This document shows, one piece after another, positions 7,687-15,589 of a DNA stretch of 39,548 nt. Below the pieces are notes generated by a model. It worked only from the letters and a program-made list of their open reading frames with translations. It did no database searches and was not told where the DNA came from. How positions within the stretch are numbered: the first letter of the stretch is position 1; the number at the start of each line of letters is the position of its first letter. Origin of the DNA: Gammaproteobacteria bacterium (GTDB lineage: Bacteria; Pseudomonadota; Gammaproteobacteria; Pseudomonadales; Pseudohongiellaceae); contig PCCP01000071.1 of the NCBI GenBank assembly GCA_002731775.1, forward strand, positions 1 to 39,548. Direction: 5' to 3'. The position numbers and the translations under genes were made by a program.

Positions 7687-9450
7687 CTACTCCGACAACG
7701 CGTAAACCACTACCGCCGCACCGGTGCGATCCAGGTCGGTCACCGGGCTTTGTTCGATGCCGAGGAATCCGGTAACGACACCTATCATGATGTTGGCATG
7801 CAGACTGGGTTGACCGATGATTACGGCGATGTATTGCTCGCCGTCGACGCTATAGCTTATGGGAAAAGAGGCAGGAATATCCCCCAGGTCTGTCTGCCAG
7901 AGAATCTCACCGCTGGCATCGTCGAAGGCCTTGAATGACTCATCCAGCGCGCCCCCAAACACCACACCACCCGCCGTGGCCAGAGCTGCCGAGGTCGGGG
8001 ACACGACTTCACGAAAGCTCCAATCCAGCTCCCTGGTCCCCAGATTGACTGCCTGCATGCGTCCGAACTTACCATCGCTGTCCGGCAGGGGGGTCGGTGT
8101 CAGTTGCGAGCCGGAACTTAATAGCCCACCGTTTCCAGTTGGGCCGCCGTTCATACAAATTTCAGAAAGGGGCAGGTATAACATCTTTGTATCGGGATTA
8201 TAAGCAGCGGATTGCCAGTTCCTGCCACCATTCGCAAACGGACAAACCAGCCGCGTATCTTCGGCGTTGGGAGCCGCATTTGGATTCAGGGTCTTGGCGC
8301 CGGTGATCGGATCGATGGCGGAGACGAGGTTTTGCAATCCCAGGTCTATTGAAAACACATACTCTCCGGTAGCCGCATCGATGGCATCGTACAAGGCCAT
8401 CTTGCCGGCGGTAAGTACGATTTGGCGATCGTCACCATCTATAGGCAGTTCGATCAGCTGCCGCTCGTAGATCCAGTCCAGGTCCCACTGGTCGTTGGCC
8501 ATATGCTGGTAGTGCCATACCAACTCACCGGTCTTTGGACGCAAGGCCACGGTTGAATTTGTGTACAGCGCATCGGTACTAATGCCGGGCTTGTCGACAG
8601 GGTACAACAACGAAGCGGTATCATAGGTGGGTGCTGTACCGAAATAAATCAGGTCCAGTCCGGGATCATAACTGCCCGGTATCCAAACCGAGCCACCACT
8701 GCGCTTAGGCAATTCCAGGTCATTCCAGGTGTTGCCACCGGCTGCGTCGGGTCTGGCGATGGATTGAAAACGCCAGACTTCGGCGCCAGTCGTCAGGTCC
8801 AGACCGACGATAAAGCCACCCTCCGGTACCATGGTGGCGGTGACGCCCTGAATGACCATACCATTGGCGACGATGGGCGCGGCTCTGAGAGAATAGGGAA
8901 TGGGGCCAGCTTGAGTGGTGACAATCTCGGTATTCCAGATGACCTCACCGGATTTGCTATCCAGCGCCAGCATGCGCATGTCACCCGTGGGCATTAACAC
9001 CTTATTGTCATACAGCGCCAGGCCGATTTTCGCGCTACCGACTCCGTCATATATGGGTGTCCCTTCGTACTTATGACGCCATAACAGTTCACCGGAAGTG
9101 GCATCCATCGCCAGCATGGTGTCGTGCGTACTCAGCAGGTACATTACCCCATCGTGAACCAGGGGAGTGGCCATGTTGGAACCACTTTCCAAAGGCACAG
9201 TCCACGCCAGTTCCAGGTCTGCAACATTTGCTTTGGTGATCTGATCGAGGGGGCTGAAGCCAAAGCCGTCGTAAGTGCGACGCCACATGAGCCAGTCACT
9301 GGCAGACGGTGCCGCCAGCATGGTATCGCTTACCGGGGACAAATTCGCCAGCAAGTCGCCGCTGTCTGCCTTGACCACACCGGCGCCCTGCCAGAGTCCG
9401 GCGATACCGGCGCACACTAGTATTAACTTGATTGGTTTGAGCACTGGCAT
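7687..9450 (-). CDS. Divergent PQQ-dependent alcohol dehydrogenase-like quinoprotein
   Basis: The 587-residue protein begins with a hydrophobic signal (about residues 8-28) and then an eight-bladed quinoprotein propeller, with repeats such as MDATSGELLWRHKYEG and TGAEVWRFQS. The region WHYQHMANDQWDLDW corresponds to the catalytic-Asp segment of methanol/ethanol dehydrogenases, with Asp323, and Asp325 two residues later. CPFANGGRNWQSAAYNP near residue 400 is also typical. Unlike the family norm, the adjacent Cys-Cys pair is absent, the GTGNP motif that supplies a metal-ligand Asn reads GTAPT (271-275), and the expected metal-ligand Glu region reads GVTATMVPEGG. There is no C-terminal heme c domain. 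It should be periplasmic and oxidise an alcohol, if still active. An AGGAGGAG Shine-Dalgarno precedes the ATG. Confidence 0.78.
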   Translation of the reverse strand: MPVLKPIKLILVCAGIAGLWQGAGVVKADSGDLLANLSPVSDTMLAAPSASDWLMWRRTYDGFGFSPLDQITKANVADLELAWTVPLESGSNMATPLVHDGVMYLLSTHDTMLAMDATSGELLWRHKYEGTPIYDGVGSAKIGLALYDNKVLMPTGDMRMLALDSKSGEVIWNTEIVTTQAGPIPYSLRAAPIVANGMVIQGVTATMVPEGGFIVGLDLTTGAEVWRFQSIARPDAAGGNTWNDLELPKRSGGSVWIPGSYDPGLDLIYFGTAPTYDTASLLYPVDKPGISTDALYTNSTVALRPKTGELVWHYQHMANDQWDLDWIYERQLIELPIDGDDRQIVLTAGKMALYDAIDAATGEYVFSIDLGLQNLVSAIDPITGAKTLNPNAAPNAEDTRLVCPFANGGRNWQSAAYNPDTKMLYLPLSEICMNGGPTGNGGLLSSGSQLTPTPLPDSDGKFGRMQAVNLGTRELDWSFREVVSPTSAALATAGGVVFGGALDESFKAFDDASGEILWQTDLGDIPASFPISYSVDGEQYIAVIIGQPSLHANIMIGVVTGFLGIEQSPVTDLDRTGAAVVVYALSE

Positions 9451-9466
9451 GTTTACTTCTCCTCCT

Positions 9467-9486
9467 GACTCCTCGAAAAAGGAGTC
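9467..9486 (-). promoter_or_regulatory. Hairpin just ahead of the quinoprotein ribosome binding site
   Basis: Seven-base arms (9467-9473 and 9480-9486) with a 6-base loop lie in the 59-base gap between the YtcJ-like gene and the quinoprotein. In transcript direction the hairpin ends immediately before the AGGAGGAG Shine-Dalgarno. There is no T-run after it, so an attenuation or processing role is more likely than termination, if it has a role. Confidence 0.3.
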
Positions 9487-9509
9487 CTTATCTCTGTGTG
9501 ATAGATACC

Positions 9510-11189
9510 CTAGTTGGTAGTGAAAACCAATTCGCCCCCGACATAGGTCTGTTCAATTTCAATATCCATAATACGTTCCGCATCGACGCTTAAAATGTCC
9601 GCCGACAACACAATCATGTCGGCGAGTTTGCCTGGCTCGATAGAGCCCTTGATGTCTTCGTCGAAATTTATGTAGGCGCTATTGATGGTATAGCCCCGCA
9701 CCGCCTCTTCCACGCTGATGGCCTCATCCGCCCCGAACACCCGGCCACTCATGCCTTTTCTGGTAACTGCCGCGTAAATGCCCACAAGAGGTCCGATGGG
9801 CAATATGTCGCTGGATATGGCGACGAATATTCCGTGGTCCATGGGTGAGCGGATCGGGTTGTTATGTTGCAGACGCCAGCCATCGAGGTTCGCCACATAG
9901 CGACCTTCGAGGGTGTAAGTAAAATTTGGTTGTTGGGTGATCAGTATATTGTGCCGCGCCATTTTCTCCATGGTGGCATCGGTGGGACGCATGGTGAAAT
10001 GATTGAGATAATTACGATGATCCTGTCGCGGATTACGGATAAGCGCATCGGCAAGCGTGTCCACCACCAGCTCGATTGCAGCGTCGCCAATAGCATGGAT
10101 TCCCATCTGCCAGCCGGCATCGTGAATCTCGTTAATCAGGGCCACCAATTCTTCTGCGGGCATATTCAGGTAACCACGGTAGTCCCCCTGATTCAAATAG
10201 GGCTCGGTGGTGAATGCTGCCGGGCCGGTAAATCCGCCATCGGCAAAAATCTTGATCGGACCGATCTTGAGGAAGTCATTCCCATCACCAACTCGGGTCT
10301 TCAATTCCTCGATGGCTTGCGGGTTTCGCCACTGAAACTGCAAGGTGGAGCGTGGCAGCTTCGCGCCGGGCCTGCCATATATCTCTTCGTACATGAGATA
10401 GTCCTGCGGGCTCTTCGAGGCATCGGTAATACTGGTGATTCCTTTTGCCAGCAGGGCATTAAGATTAACCTCCAGGCTCACGATTAATTCTTCATAAGTG
10501 GAATCGGGGACGAGGCGACCCACTATACCCTGCCGCTCTCTGATGACGCCATTGGCAACGCCGTTTTCATCGCGCTCGATGACACCACCTTCGGGGTCAG
10601 GAGTTGCATCGGTGATACCGGCGAGTTCTAGCGCCAGGGTGCTGACCACGGCGCTGTGTCCACCGGCGCGGGTAAAAGTAATTGGGTTGTTGGGCGCGGC
10701 AGCGTCCAGGTCCTGACGCAGTGGTTTACGCCCTTCCGCCAATACGTCTTCAGACCAACCATAGCCGGTGATCCATTCGCTGGGACCGAGCACGTCAGCC
10801 TTAATCCGAATCAGGCGCTGGATCTCGGTAATTGAAGTGACTTCGCCCAATTCGATGTAACGCTCTGGTCGGCCGCGGATATGGGTATGGGAATCGATAA
10901 AGCCAGGCATGAGAGTCTTGCCCTGCAGATCCACCAGCGTAGCTGCCTGGTATTTGTCGGCGATGGCAGCGTCGCCCACTGCGAGGATGCGACCGTCATT
11001 TACCACCACGGTATCGGCTATGGTGAAAACCTCATCTACGGTGACAATCTTGCCGTTGCTCAGAATCAGATCGACCGCGGTTCGCGGTTCCTGGCTATCT
11101 TCGGATTGGGCTTGCTGTTGCTCGGGCTGGCAACTCACGAGCGCCAGAACTGCCATTGTGATCACGGTACTTATTATTGCTTTTCTCAT
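9510..11189 (-). CDS. YtcJ-like amidohydrolase, predicted lipoprotein
   Basis: The 559-residue protein has a lipoprotein signal ending LALVSC, with the lipid-modified Cys at residue 20, then a Gln/Glu-rich linker. The rest is an amidohydrolase of the YtcJ (Amidohydro_3) type: PGFIDSHTHIRG with the metal-binding HTH near residues 101-103, RAGGHSAVVS near 174, FADGGFTGPAA, GIHAIGDAAIELVVD and the C-terminal EPGKLADMIVLSAD. These order the metal-dependent hydrolase barrel plus its small beta-sandwich. It should cleave a C-N bond (amide, N-acyl or cyclic) outside the cytoplasm. It lies 56 bases after the aminotransferase and 59 bases before the quinoprotein, all on the minus strand. Confidence 0.85.
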   Translation of the reverse strand: MRKAIISTVITMAVLALVSCQPEQQQAQSEDSQEPRTAVDLILSNGKIVTVDEVFTIADTVVVNDGRILAVGDAAIADKYQAATLVDLQGKTLMPGFIDSHTHIRGRPERYIELGEVTSITEIQRLIRIKADVLGPSEWITGYGWSEDVLAEGRKPLRQDLDAAAPNNPITFTRAGGHSAVVSTLALELAGITDATPDPEGGVIERDENGVANGVIRERQGIVGRLVPDSTYEELIVSLEVNLNALLAKGITSITDASKSPQDYLMYEEIYGRPGAKLPRSTLQFQWRNPQAIEELKTRVGDGNDFLKIGPIKIFADGGFTGPAAFTTEPYLNQGDYRGYLNMPAEELVALINEIHDAGWQMGIHAIGDAAIELVVDTLADALIRNPRQDHRNYLNHFTMRPTDATMEKMARHNILITQQPNFTYTLEGRYVANLDGWRLQHNNPIRSPMDHGIFVAISSDILPIGPLVGIYAAVTRKGMSGRVFGADEAISVEEAVRGYTINSAYINFDEDIKGSIEPGKLADMIVLSADILSVDAERIMDIEIEQTYVGGELVFTTN

Positions 11190-11245
11190 TACATAAACCC
11201 TGTGGGAATGGCTGTGTGGATTAGATCATACAGGCCGATACCGAT

Positions 11246-12616
11246 TCATTGAATCAGCAAATTTTCCTGTCGGGCGAAAGCCAGTGTCGCCTCCAGCGCC
11301 AAGCTGAACTTTTCGACCATTTCATCGATCTGTGATTCAGTGATTATCAGCGGCGGGCAGAATGCAATGGAACTGCCCGCAACCGCTCGCAATAACAGAC
11401 CATGGTCCTGGCAACTACGTTGGGCGAAGGCGCCGACGCGACCGTCGGCGAATGCAGCGCCAGATTTTTTGCACGCGACCAGTTCTACCGCACCGATGAG
11501 CCCCACGCCGCGAACCTCACCCACCAGGGGATGATCTGCAAACTCCCGCAGTCGACCCTGCATATAGAGCCCGGTTGCAGCGGCCCGTTCATACAAATTC
11601 TCGCGCTGGTATATCTCCAGCGCCTTCAGCGCGGCGGCGCTGGCAACTGGATGACCGGTGTAAGTGTAACCGTGACCGAAGATGCCGACTTCGGCGCTGG
11701 GTTCGACCATGGCTTCGTACATTTCGCCGGGAATGACGGCGGCGCTGATGGGAATATAGGCGGATGACAACTGTTTCGCCAGGCTCATCAGTTGCGGCTC
11801 AATGCCCATGGTGGTCGATCCAAAGTCATTGCCGGTGCGACCGAAACCGCAGATAACTTCGTCGGCCCAGAATAAAATATCGTGCTTTTTGAGCAAGGTC
11901 TGCACTTTTGCGAAGTAACCCTCGGCGGGTATCACCACGCCTCCGGCGCCCATGACCGGTTCCGCAATGAAGGCAGCGATGGTGTCGGCGCCCTCAGCGA
12001 GAATCAATTGCTCGAGATTATTAACGATGCGCTGGACAAATTCGCTCACCGACTCACCTTCGTTGTGGCAGCGATAATAATGGGGGCAGTCGGCTCGCAG
12101 GATACCCAGCGCCGTCGTCGGTAGATCGAAATGCGTATGCATGACTGGCAGACCGGTTAACGCGGCGCTGGCAAGTGTGACCCCGTGATAGCCACGATCC
12201 AGCGCGATGATTTTTTTCTTCTGCGGATTACCGGTGACATTGTTGTAGTAACGCAACATCTTTATATGGGAATCGTTGGCCTCGCTGCCGGAGTTACTGA
12301 AGAAGATTCTGGCGTCTGTAACCGGCACCATCTCCGATAACTTGTTCGCCAGGTCGACTGCGACCTGATGCGTCCTGCCGCCAAACATGTGACTGTAGGA
12401 AAGCGTCTTTAATTGTTCGGTAATGGCACTAATAAGCTCCTCATTGCCATAACCCAGTGCCGAACACCAAAGCCCCGCCAATCCTTCCAGGTATTGATTG
12501 CCAGCGTCGTCGTAAACATAGACGCCCTCGCCTCTGGCGATGCTGATCTGTTCCACATTCTTAAGATTGGTAACGGGATAGATAACAGAAGACATGCTGG
12601 TTTTTCCCATATGCAT
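11246..12616 (-). CDS. Class III aminotransferase (omega-transaminase type)
   Basis: The 456-residue PLP enzyme shows the class III pattern: GLWCSALGYGNEEL near residue 48, FFSNSGSEANDSHIKM at 105-120 for PLP phosphate binding, RGYHGVTLAS at 141-150, the signature DEVICGFGRTG at 252-262 and the PLP lysine Lys281 in SLAKQLSSAYIPISA. The family transfers an amino group from an omega-amino acid, polyamine or amine to pyruvate or another oxo-acid in the cytoplasm. The first ATG has no clear Shine-Dalgarno. The eighth codon (ATG at 12595) is preceded by GGGA and could be the true start. It heads the minus-strand catabolic run and is divergent from an APC permease, which fits import and deamination of an amine. 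Confidence 0.9.
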   Translation of the reverse strand: MHMGKTSMSSVIYPVTNLKNVEQISIARGEGVYVYDDAGNQYLEGLAGLWCSALGYGNEELISAITEQLKTLSYSHMFGGRTHQVAVDLANKLSEMVPVTDARIFFSNSGSEANDSHIKMLRYYNNVTGNPQKKKIIALDRGYHGVTLASAALTGLPVMHTHFDLPTTALGILRADCPHYYRCHNEGESVSEFVQRIVNNLEQLILAEGADTIAAFIAEPVMGAGGVVIPAEGYFAKVQTLLKKHDILFWADEVICGFGRTGNDFGSTTMGIEPQLMSLAKQLSSAYIPISAAVIPGEMYEAMVEPSAEVGIFGHGYTYTGHPVASAAALKALEIYQRENLYERAAATGLYMQGRLREFADHPLVGEVRGVGLIGAVELVACKKSGAAFADGRVGAFAQRSCQDHGLLLRAVAGSSIAFCPPLIITESQIDEMVEKFSLALEATLAFARQENLLIQ

Positions 12617-12722
12617 TTATTGGCATAGAACGCAGAATCTTACCGTAAATATTCGAAGTCTGCTAACCACTCGGGGACAAATCCTGCCCTGATGGACGGC
12701 TCATCTGGCCGATGGAATATTA

Positions 12723-12757
12723 GCCCAGCTCAGTCTTTCAAGCTTGCCGAGCTGGGC
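12723..12757. promoter_or_regulatory. Inverted repeat between the divergent aminotransferase and permease
   Basis: A perfect 9-base inverted repeat (12723-12731 and 12749-12757, GCCCAGCTC and its complement) with a 17-base spacer lies about midway between two divergent starts. The position suits an operator for a regulator controlling both directions, but a chance hairpin is equally possible. No regulator gene lies next to it. Confidence 0.3.
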
Positions 12758-12871
12758 ACAGCCCGGCCGGGTACTCGTAGACTTTACACCGGTGCAGGTT
12801 TACTCTTCTCCTGTTCTGGCTCATGGCCCGAGGTATTTCCCGCGCCCCGCAATGCACAAGGAAGTTAGCTG

Positions 12872-14230
12872 TTGAATAACCCCGCACCGCAAACAAGATT
12901 CTTACGCGTGCTCGGGCGCAAGGAAGTCCTGGCCCTGGCTTTCGGCGCCATGATCGGCTGGAGCTGGGTAGTGCTCTCGGGAACCTGGATCGATTCGGCC
13001 GGCACGGTCGGTGCGATCCTCGCGTTTCTCCTGGGCGGCGCGGCGATGCTGTTGATCGGTCTCACCTACGCCGAACTAGCTTCGGCACTGCCCTTTGCCG
13101 GTGGTGAACACGTATATAGCGATCGCGCATTGGGAGCAGGCGCCTCTTTTATTTGCACCTGGGCGATTGTGCTCGGCTATGTTTCTGTTGTTAGCTTCGA
13201 GGCCGTCGCCCTGCCAACTGTCCTGGATTCCCTAGTACCCGGTCTCGACAAAATCTACCTGTGGCAAATAGCAGGCTGGGATGTTTACCTCTCCTGGGTG
13301 TTAACCGGGGTAGTCGGCGCGGTGCTGATGACCACTCTCAATGTGCTCGGCGTGCGCATGGTAGCCCTGGTGCAGACCGTGGTGGTGCTGGCAATTCTCA
13401 TCGTCGGTGTGTTGTTCGTCAGCGGCGCCCTGTTTACCGGCGAGATCGGTAATATGCAGCCGTTAATGAAAGACGGCTTCTCCGGCATGACCCTGGTACT
13501 GGTGATGGTGCCATTCATGTTCGTTGGCTTCGATACCATCCCCCAGGCGGCTGAGGAGATCGATCTACCCTTCAGGGATATCGGCGCGGTGTTGATGCTC
13601 TCGGTAGCGCTGGCGATCATCTGGTACGGCCTGATTGTGCTCGGTGTCGGCCTGGTACTGGACGCCGCCAGCATCGCCGATTCCGATGTGGTGACGGCGG
13701 CAGCCAATGCCAGAATTTATGGCGAGCTGGGTGCCACGGTATTGTTGATCGCCGGCCTCGCCGGCATCATTACCAGCTGGAATGCCTTCATCCTCGGCGG
13801 CAGTCGCGCAATCTACGCCCTCGCCCGTGCCGGCTTACTACCCGAGTTTCTCGGCAGGCTTCACCCAAGCTATCACACCCCGAAAAACGCCATTTTGTTG
13901 ATCGGCGGATTATCAATTATCGGTCCGTTCTTCGGCCGGCCGGCCCTGGTATGGGTGGTAGATGCCGGCGGCCTGGGCATCGTCATCGCTTACGCCATGG
14001 TGGCCTGGTCGTTCCTGGTACTGCGTAAAAAGGAGCCGGAGCTGGAGCGGCCCTATAAAGTACCTTACGGCAAGCTGGTGGGCAGCCTGGCATTAGTGTT
14101 GTCAATTGGGCTGGGGCTGCTATATCTGCCGGGTAGCCCGGCGGCTCTGCTCTGGCCACAGGAATGGGGAATCGTCATCGCCTGGATAGTCCTCGGGGCT
14201 ATTCTCTATGCCGTTGCGGGGAAAAAATAA
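12872..14230 (+). CDS. APC family amino acid/amine permease
   Basis: The 452-residue protein has about 12 hydrophobic helices. It opens with FLRVLGRKEVLALAFGAMIGWSW in the position of the conserved GxxIGxG-type first helix of APC-superfamily transporters, followed by YAELASALPFAGGEHVY, the family's E-x-x-x-x-x-P-x-x-GG motif. The later FDTIPQAAEEI segment matches the conserved G-F-D-x-I-x-x-x-x-E-E helix. The start is TTG, chosen because AAGGAAG lies at correct spacing and no in-frame ATG precedes the first helix. Divergent placement from the aminotransferase suggests it imports that pathway's amino acid or amine; the exact substrate is not readable. Confidence 0.88.
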   Translation: MNNPAPQTRFLRVLGRKEVLALAFGAMIGWSWVVLSGTWIDSAGTVGAILAFLLGGAAMLLIGLTYAELASALPFAGGEHVYSDRALGAGASFICTWAIVLGYVSVVSFEAVALPTVLDSLVPGLDKIYLWQIAGWDVYLSWVLTGVVGAVLMTTLNVLGVRMVALVQTVVVLAILIVGVLFVSGALFTGEIGNMQPLMKDGFSGMTLVLVMVPFMFVGFDTIPQAAEEIDLPFRDIGAVLMLSVALAIIWYGLIVLGVGLVLDAASIADSDVVTAAANARIYGELGATVLLIAGLAGIITSWNAFILGGSRAIYALARAGLLPEFLGRLHPSYHTPKNAILLIGGLSIIGPFFGRPALVWVVDAGGLGIVIAYAMVAWSFLVLRKKEPELERPYKVPYGKLVGSLALVLSIGLGLLYLPGSPAALLWPQEWGIVIAWIVLGAILYAVAGKK

Positions 14231-14257
14231 GGGACAGCGTACGGTATCCCCCTTATT
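14226..14257 (+). terminator. Hairpin overlapping the permease stop codon
   Basis: Eight-base arms (14226-14233 and 14250-14257, AATAAGGG and its complement) enclose the permease stop and a 16-base loop. No T-run follows, so termination is only possible, not established. Confidence 0.3.
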
Positions 14258-14911
14258 GAGCTTAGACTCAGGCTAAAGCTAAGGCTAAAGGGACGCCTGC
14301 AACTTAGCAATCCCAGAAATCCTATGCCAAACGGGGAACGATAAAAGTTATCTCAATTAATGCCCACGCCTTCTTTCCTACAGGAAATATCACCCTGCCG
14401 TTTCGGCAAGGCTCGGAAGCTCGAAATTTCCCTGAATCTTCGCAATATTGGTTAACCGAACGCTGCAGATGCGAAAAACGAGTTAGTGGGAGCACGGAGC
14501 TACCCGAGTAGTGATCAGTTGCTCTGGCTTGCCTTCTCATTTTTTACTTGGTGCAGATATAGGCACAGTGATGCCAGCAATACGGACGCTGATAGCGATG
14601 CTGTAGGTGGGACGTCCATGAGCTTGAATGGAGTATCCAACGATGAATTTCTCACCCCGAAGTTAATGCAGTTATCGCGTTCACTCCAGCCTCTCAGCTG
14701 TAATAAAATCAAATGTCGACTTCAGTACTCACCCACCACGCTCGTTGGCAAAGCAGTCGCCAACATTTCAGCCAGTGCCTATATGCATACCAATCAATTA
14801 CTGCTAATTAGCAGGCTCGGCGCCAAATTGAAATCACCATCAAACAGCTGTGTCAGATAAGCCGAGACCGCTTTTCACACTCTGGAGTGTAGATCATTGA
14901 ATGCCGCCATC

Positions 14912-14927
14912 CTTGATTTAAATCAAG
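14912..14927. promoter_or_regulatory. Perfect FNR/ANR-type palindrome
   Basis: The 16-base perfect palindrome contains TTGATTTAAATCAA, which is exactly the TTGAT-N4-ATCAA consensus for FNR/ANR oxygen-responsive regulators. No good gene starts within several hundred bases on either side. The nearest downstream plus-strand gene is the heme c propeller protein, whose start is about 660 bases away beyond a transposase remnant. Confidence 0.55.
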
Positions 14928-15087
14928 TAGAGCGTCGGCTGATTTCGAAGAGGCGAAGAGCGGATGGAGACGATCAGGCCATCTTGAGATGACAAATTAT
15001 GATCTCATTTTTTTTAGTTCGAATTAGGGGGAAAGTAAATGTGCAGTACGGTAGTTTTACTTTGGCTTCAATAAGAATTTCTCGAAT

Positions 15088-15138
15088 TAAATAGGGTCTG
15101 AGCAGAATTACAGTACTGTATATTTACTCTGAGCCCAT
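15088..15138. repeat. Palindromic element next to the Y1 transposase remnant
   Basis: Outer imperfect arms (about 15088-15101 and 15127-15138, of the GGGTCTGAG / CTCTGAGCCC kind) flank a 12-base perfect palindrome TACAGTACTGTA at 15109-15120. GGGTCnGAG-type inverted arms are what one expects beside RAYT transposases, and the remnant of such a gene begins about 80 bases further on. It is interpreted as an end of that element or a REP-like repeat. Confidence 0.45.
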
Positions 15139-15218
15139 TTACATCAGATTCATGATTCTCATGAGTTGGGGCACCGTATAGGACACCCATAGAATTACCA
15201 ACACACAAATTAACAATT

Positions 15219-15473
15219 CTACACAGCGCGGCTAAGGCCGGTAAGTGTTTTGCCTGCTTTGTACTTGTGCCCCACAGCAGATCCTTTGTGGAGCATTATC
15301 CAGCGATTGATAACTTCATCAAAGGCCCAGGATTCTACCGCTTCAGCATCCACATGCAGCACCAAGTGGAAATGATTGGAGATGATGGCGTAGGCACAGA
15401 CCTCGATGGCAAACCTAGACGCGAGTCGTGAAATGGGCGCTGAAAGACACTGTTTTTGACCTATCCGAGGTCT
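15219..15473 (-). pseudogene. Y1 (REP-associated, IS200-like) transposase fragment
   Basis: On the minus strand an open stretch of 84 codons reads RFAIEVCAYAIISNHFHLVL followed by HVDAEAVESW and INRWIMLHKG. The AYAxxSNHxHLVL segment with its His-x-His pair is the catalytic metal-binding motif of Y1 transposases of the REP-associated tyrosine transposase group, and the following W residues match the same group. The N-terminal start and the C-terminal half with the catalytic Tyr helix are missing, since the frame closes at a TAG soon after. It is therefore a non-functional internal fragment. Confidence 0.75.
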
Positions 15474-15483
15474 TTATTGGGGT

Positions 15484-15517
15484 GATTCGCGCAAAAATAA
15501 TGTATATTTAGCGAATC
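15484..15517. repeat. Inverted repeat upstream of the heme c propeller gene
   Basis: A perfect 7-base inverted repeat (15484-15490 GATTCGC and 15511-15517) encloses 20 A/T-rich bases. It may mark the other edge of the transposase element or be an operator ahead of the gene starting at 15590. Confidence 0.3.
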
Positions 15518-15589
15518 TTCAAATTGACAAGAATTAGCTAGAATAAATTGAATGAACAAGTAGTTCGAACCACAAGTGGGAGCTTAGCC

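Larger units (their letters stand above)
14258..15218. other. Nearly gene-free region after the permease
   Basis: No credible gene is seen across about 960 bases. Open frames near 14486-14860 (plus) and 14322-14712 (minus) have no recognisable motif, signal or good ribosome site. A short imperfect repeat of GGCTAAAG occurs at 14270-14291. A perfect FNR-type box (14912-14927) and a palindromic element (15088-15138) are listed separately. The stretch looks like decayed sequence next to a broken transposase. Confidence 0.6.

Noticed and set aside
7687..9450. Assignment of the quinoprotein as a lanthanide XoxF methanol dehydrogenase
   Set aside because: The WDLD motif alone suggests it, but two other metal ligands and the Cys-Cys pair are not conserved.
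14322..14860. Overlapping open frames of 65-124 codons on both strands after the permease
   Set aside because: No motif, signal peptide, membrane pattern or ribosome site, and the frames run in opposing directions over low-quality sequence.
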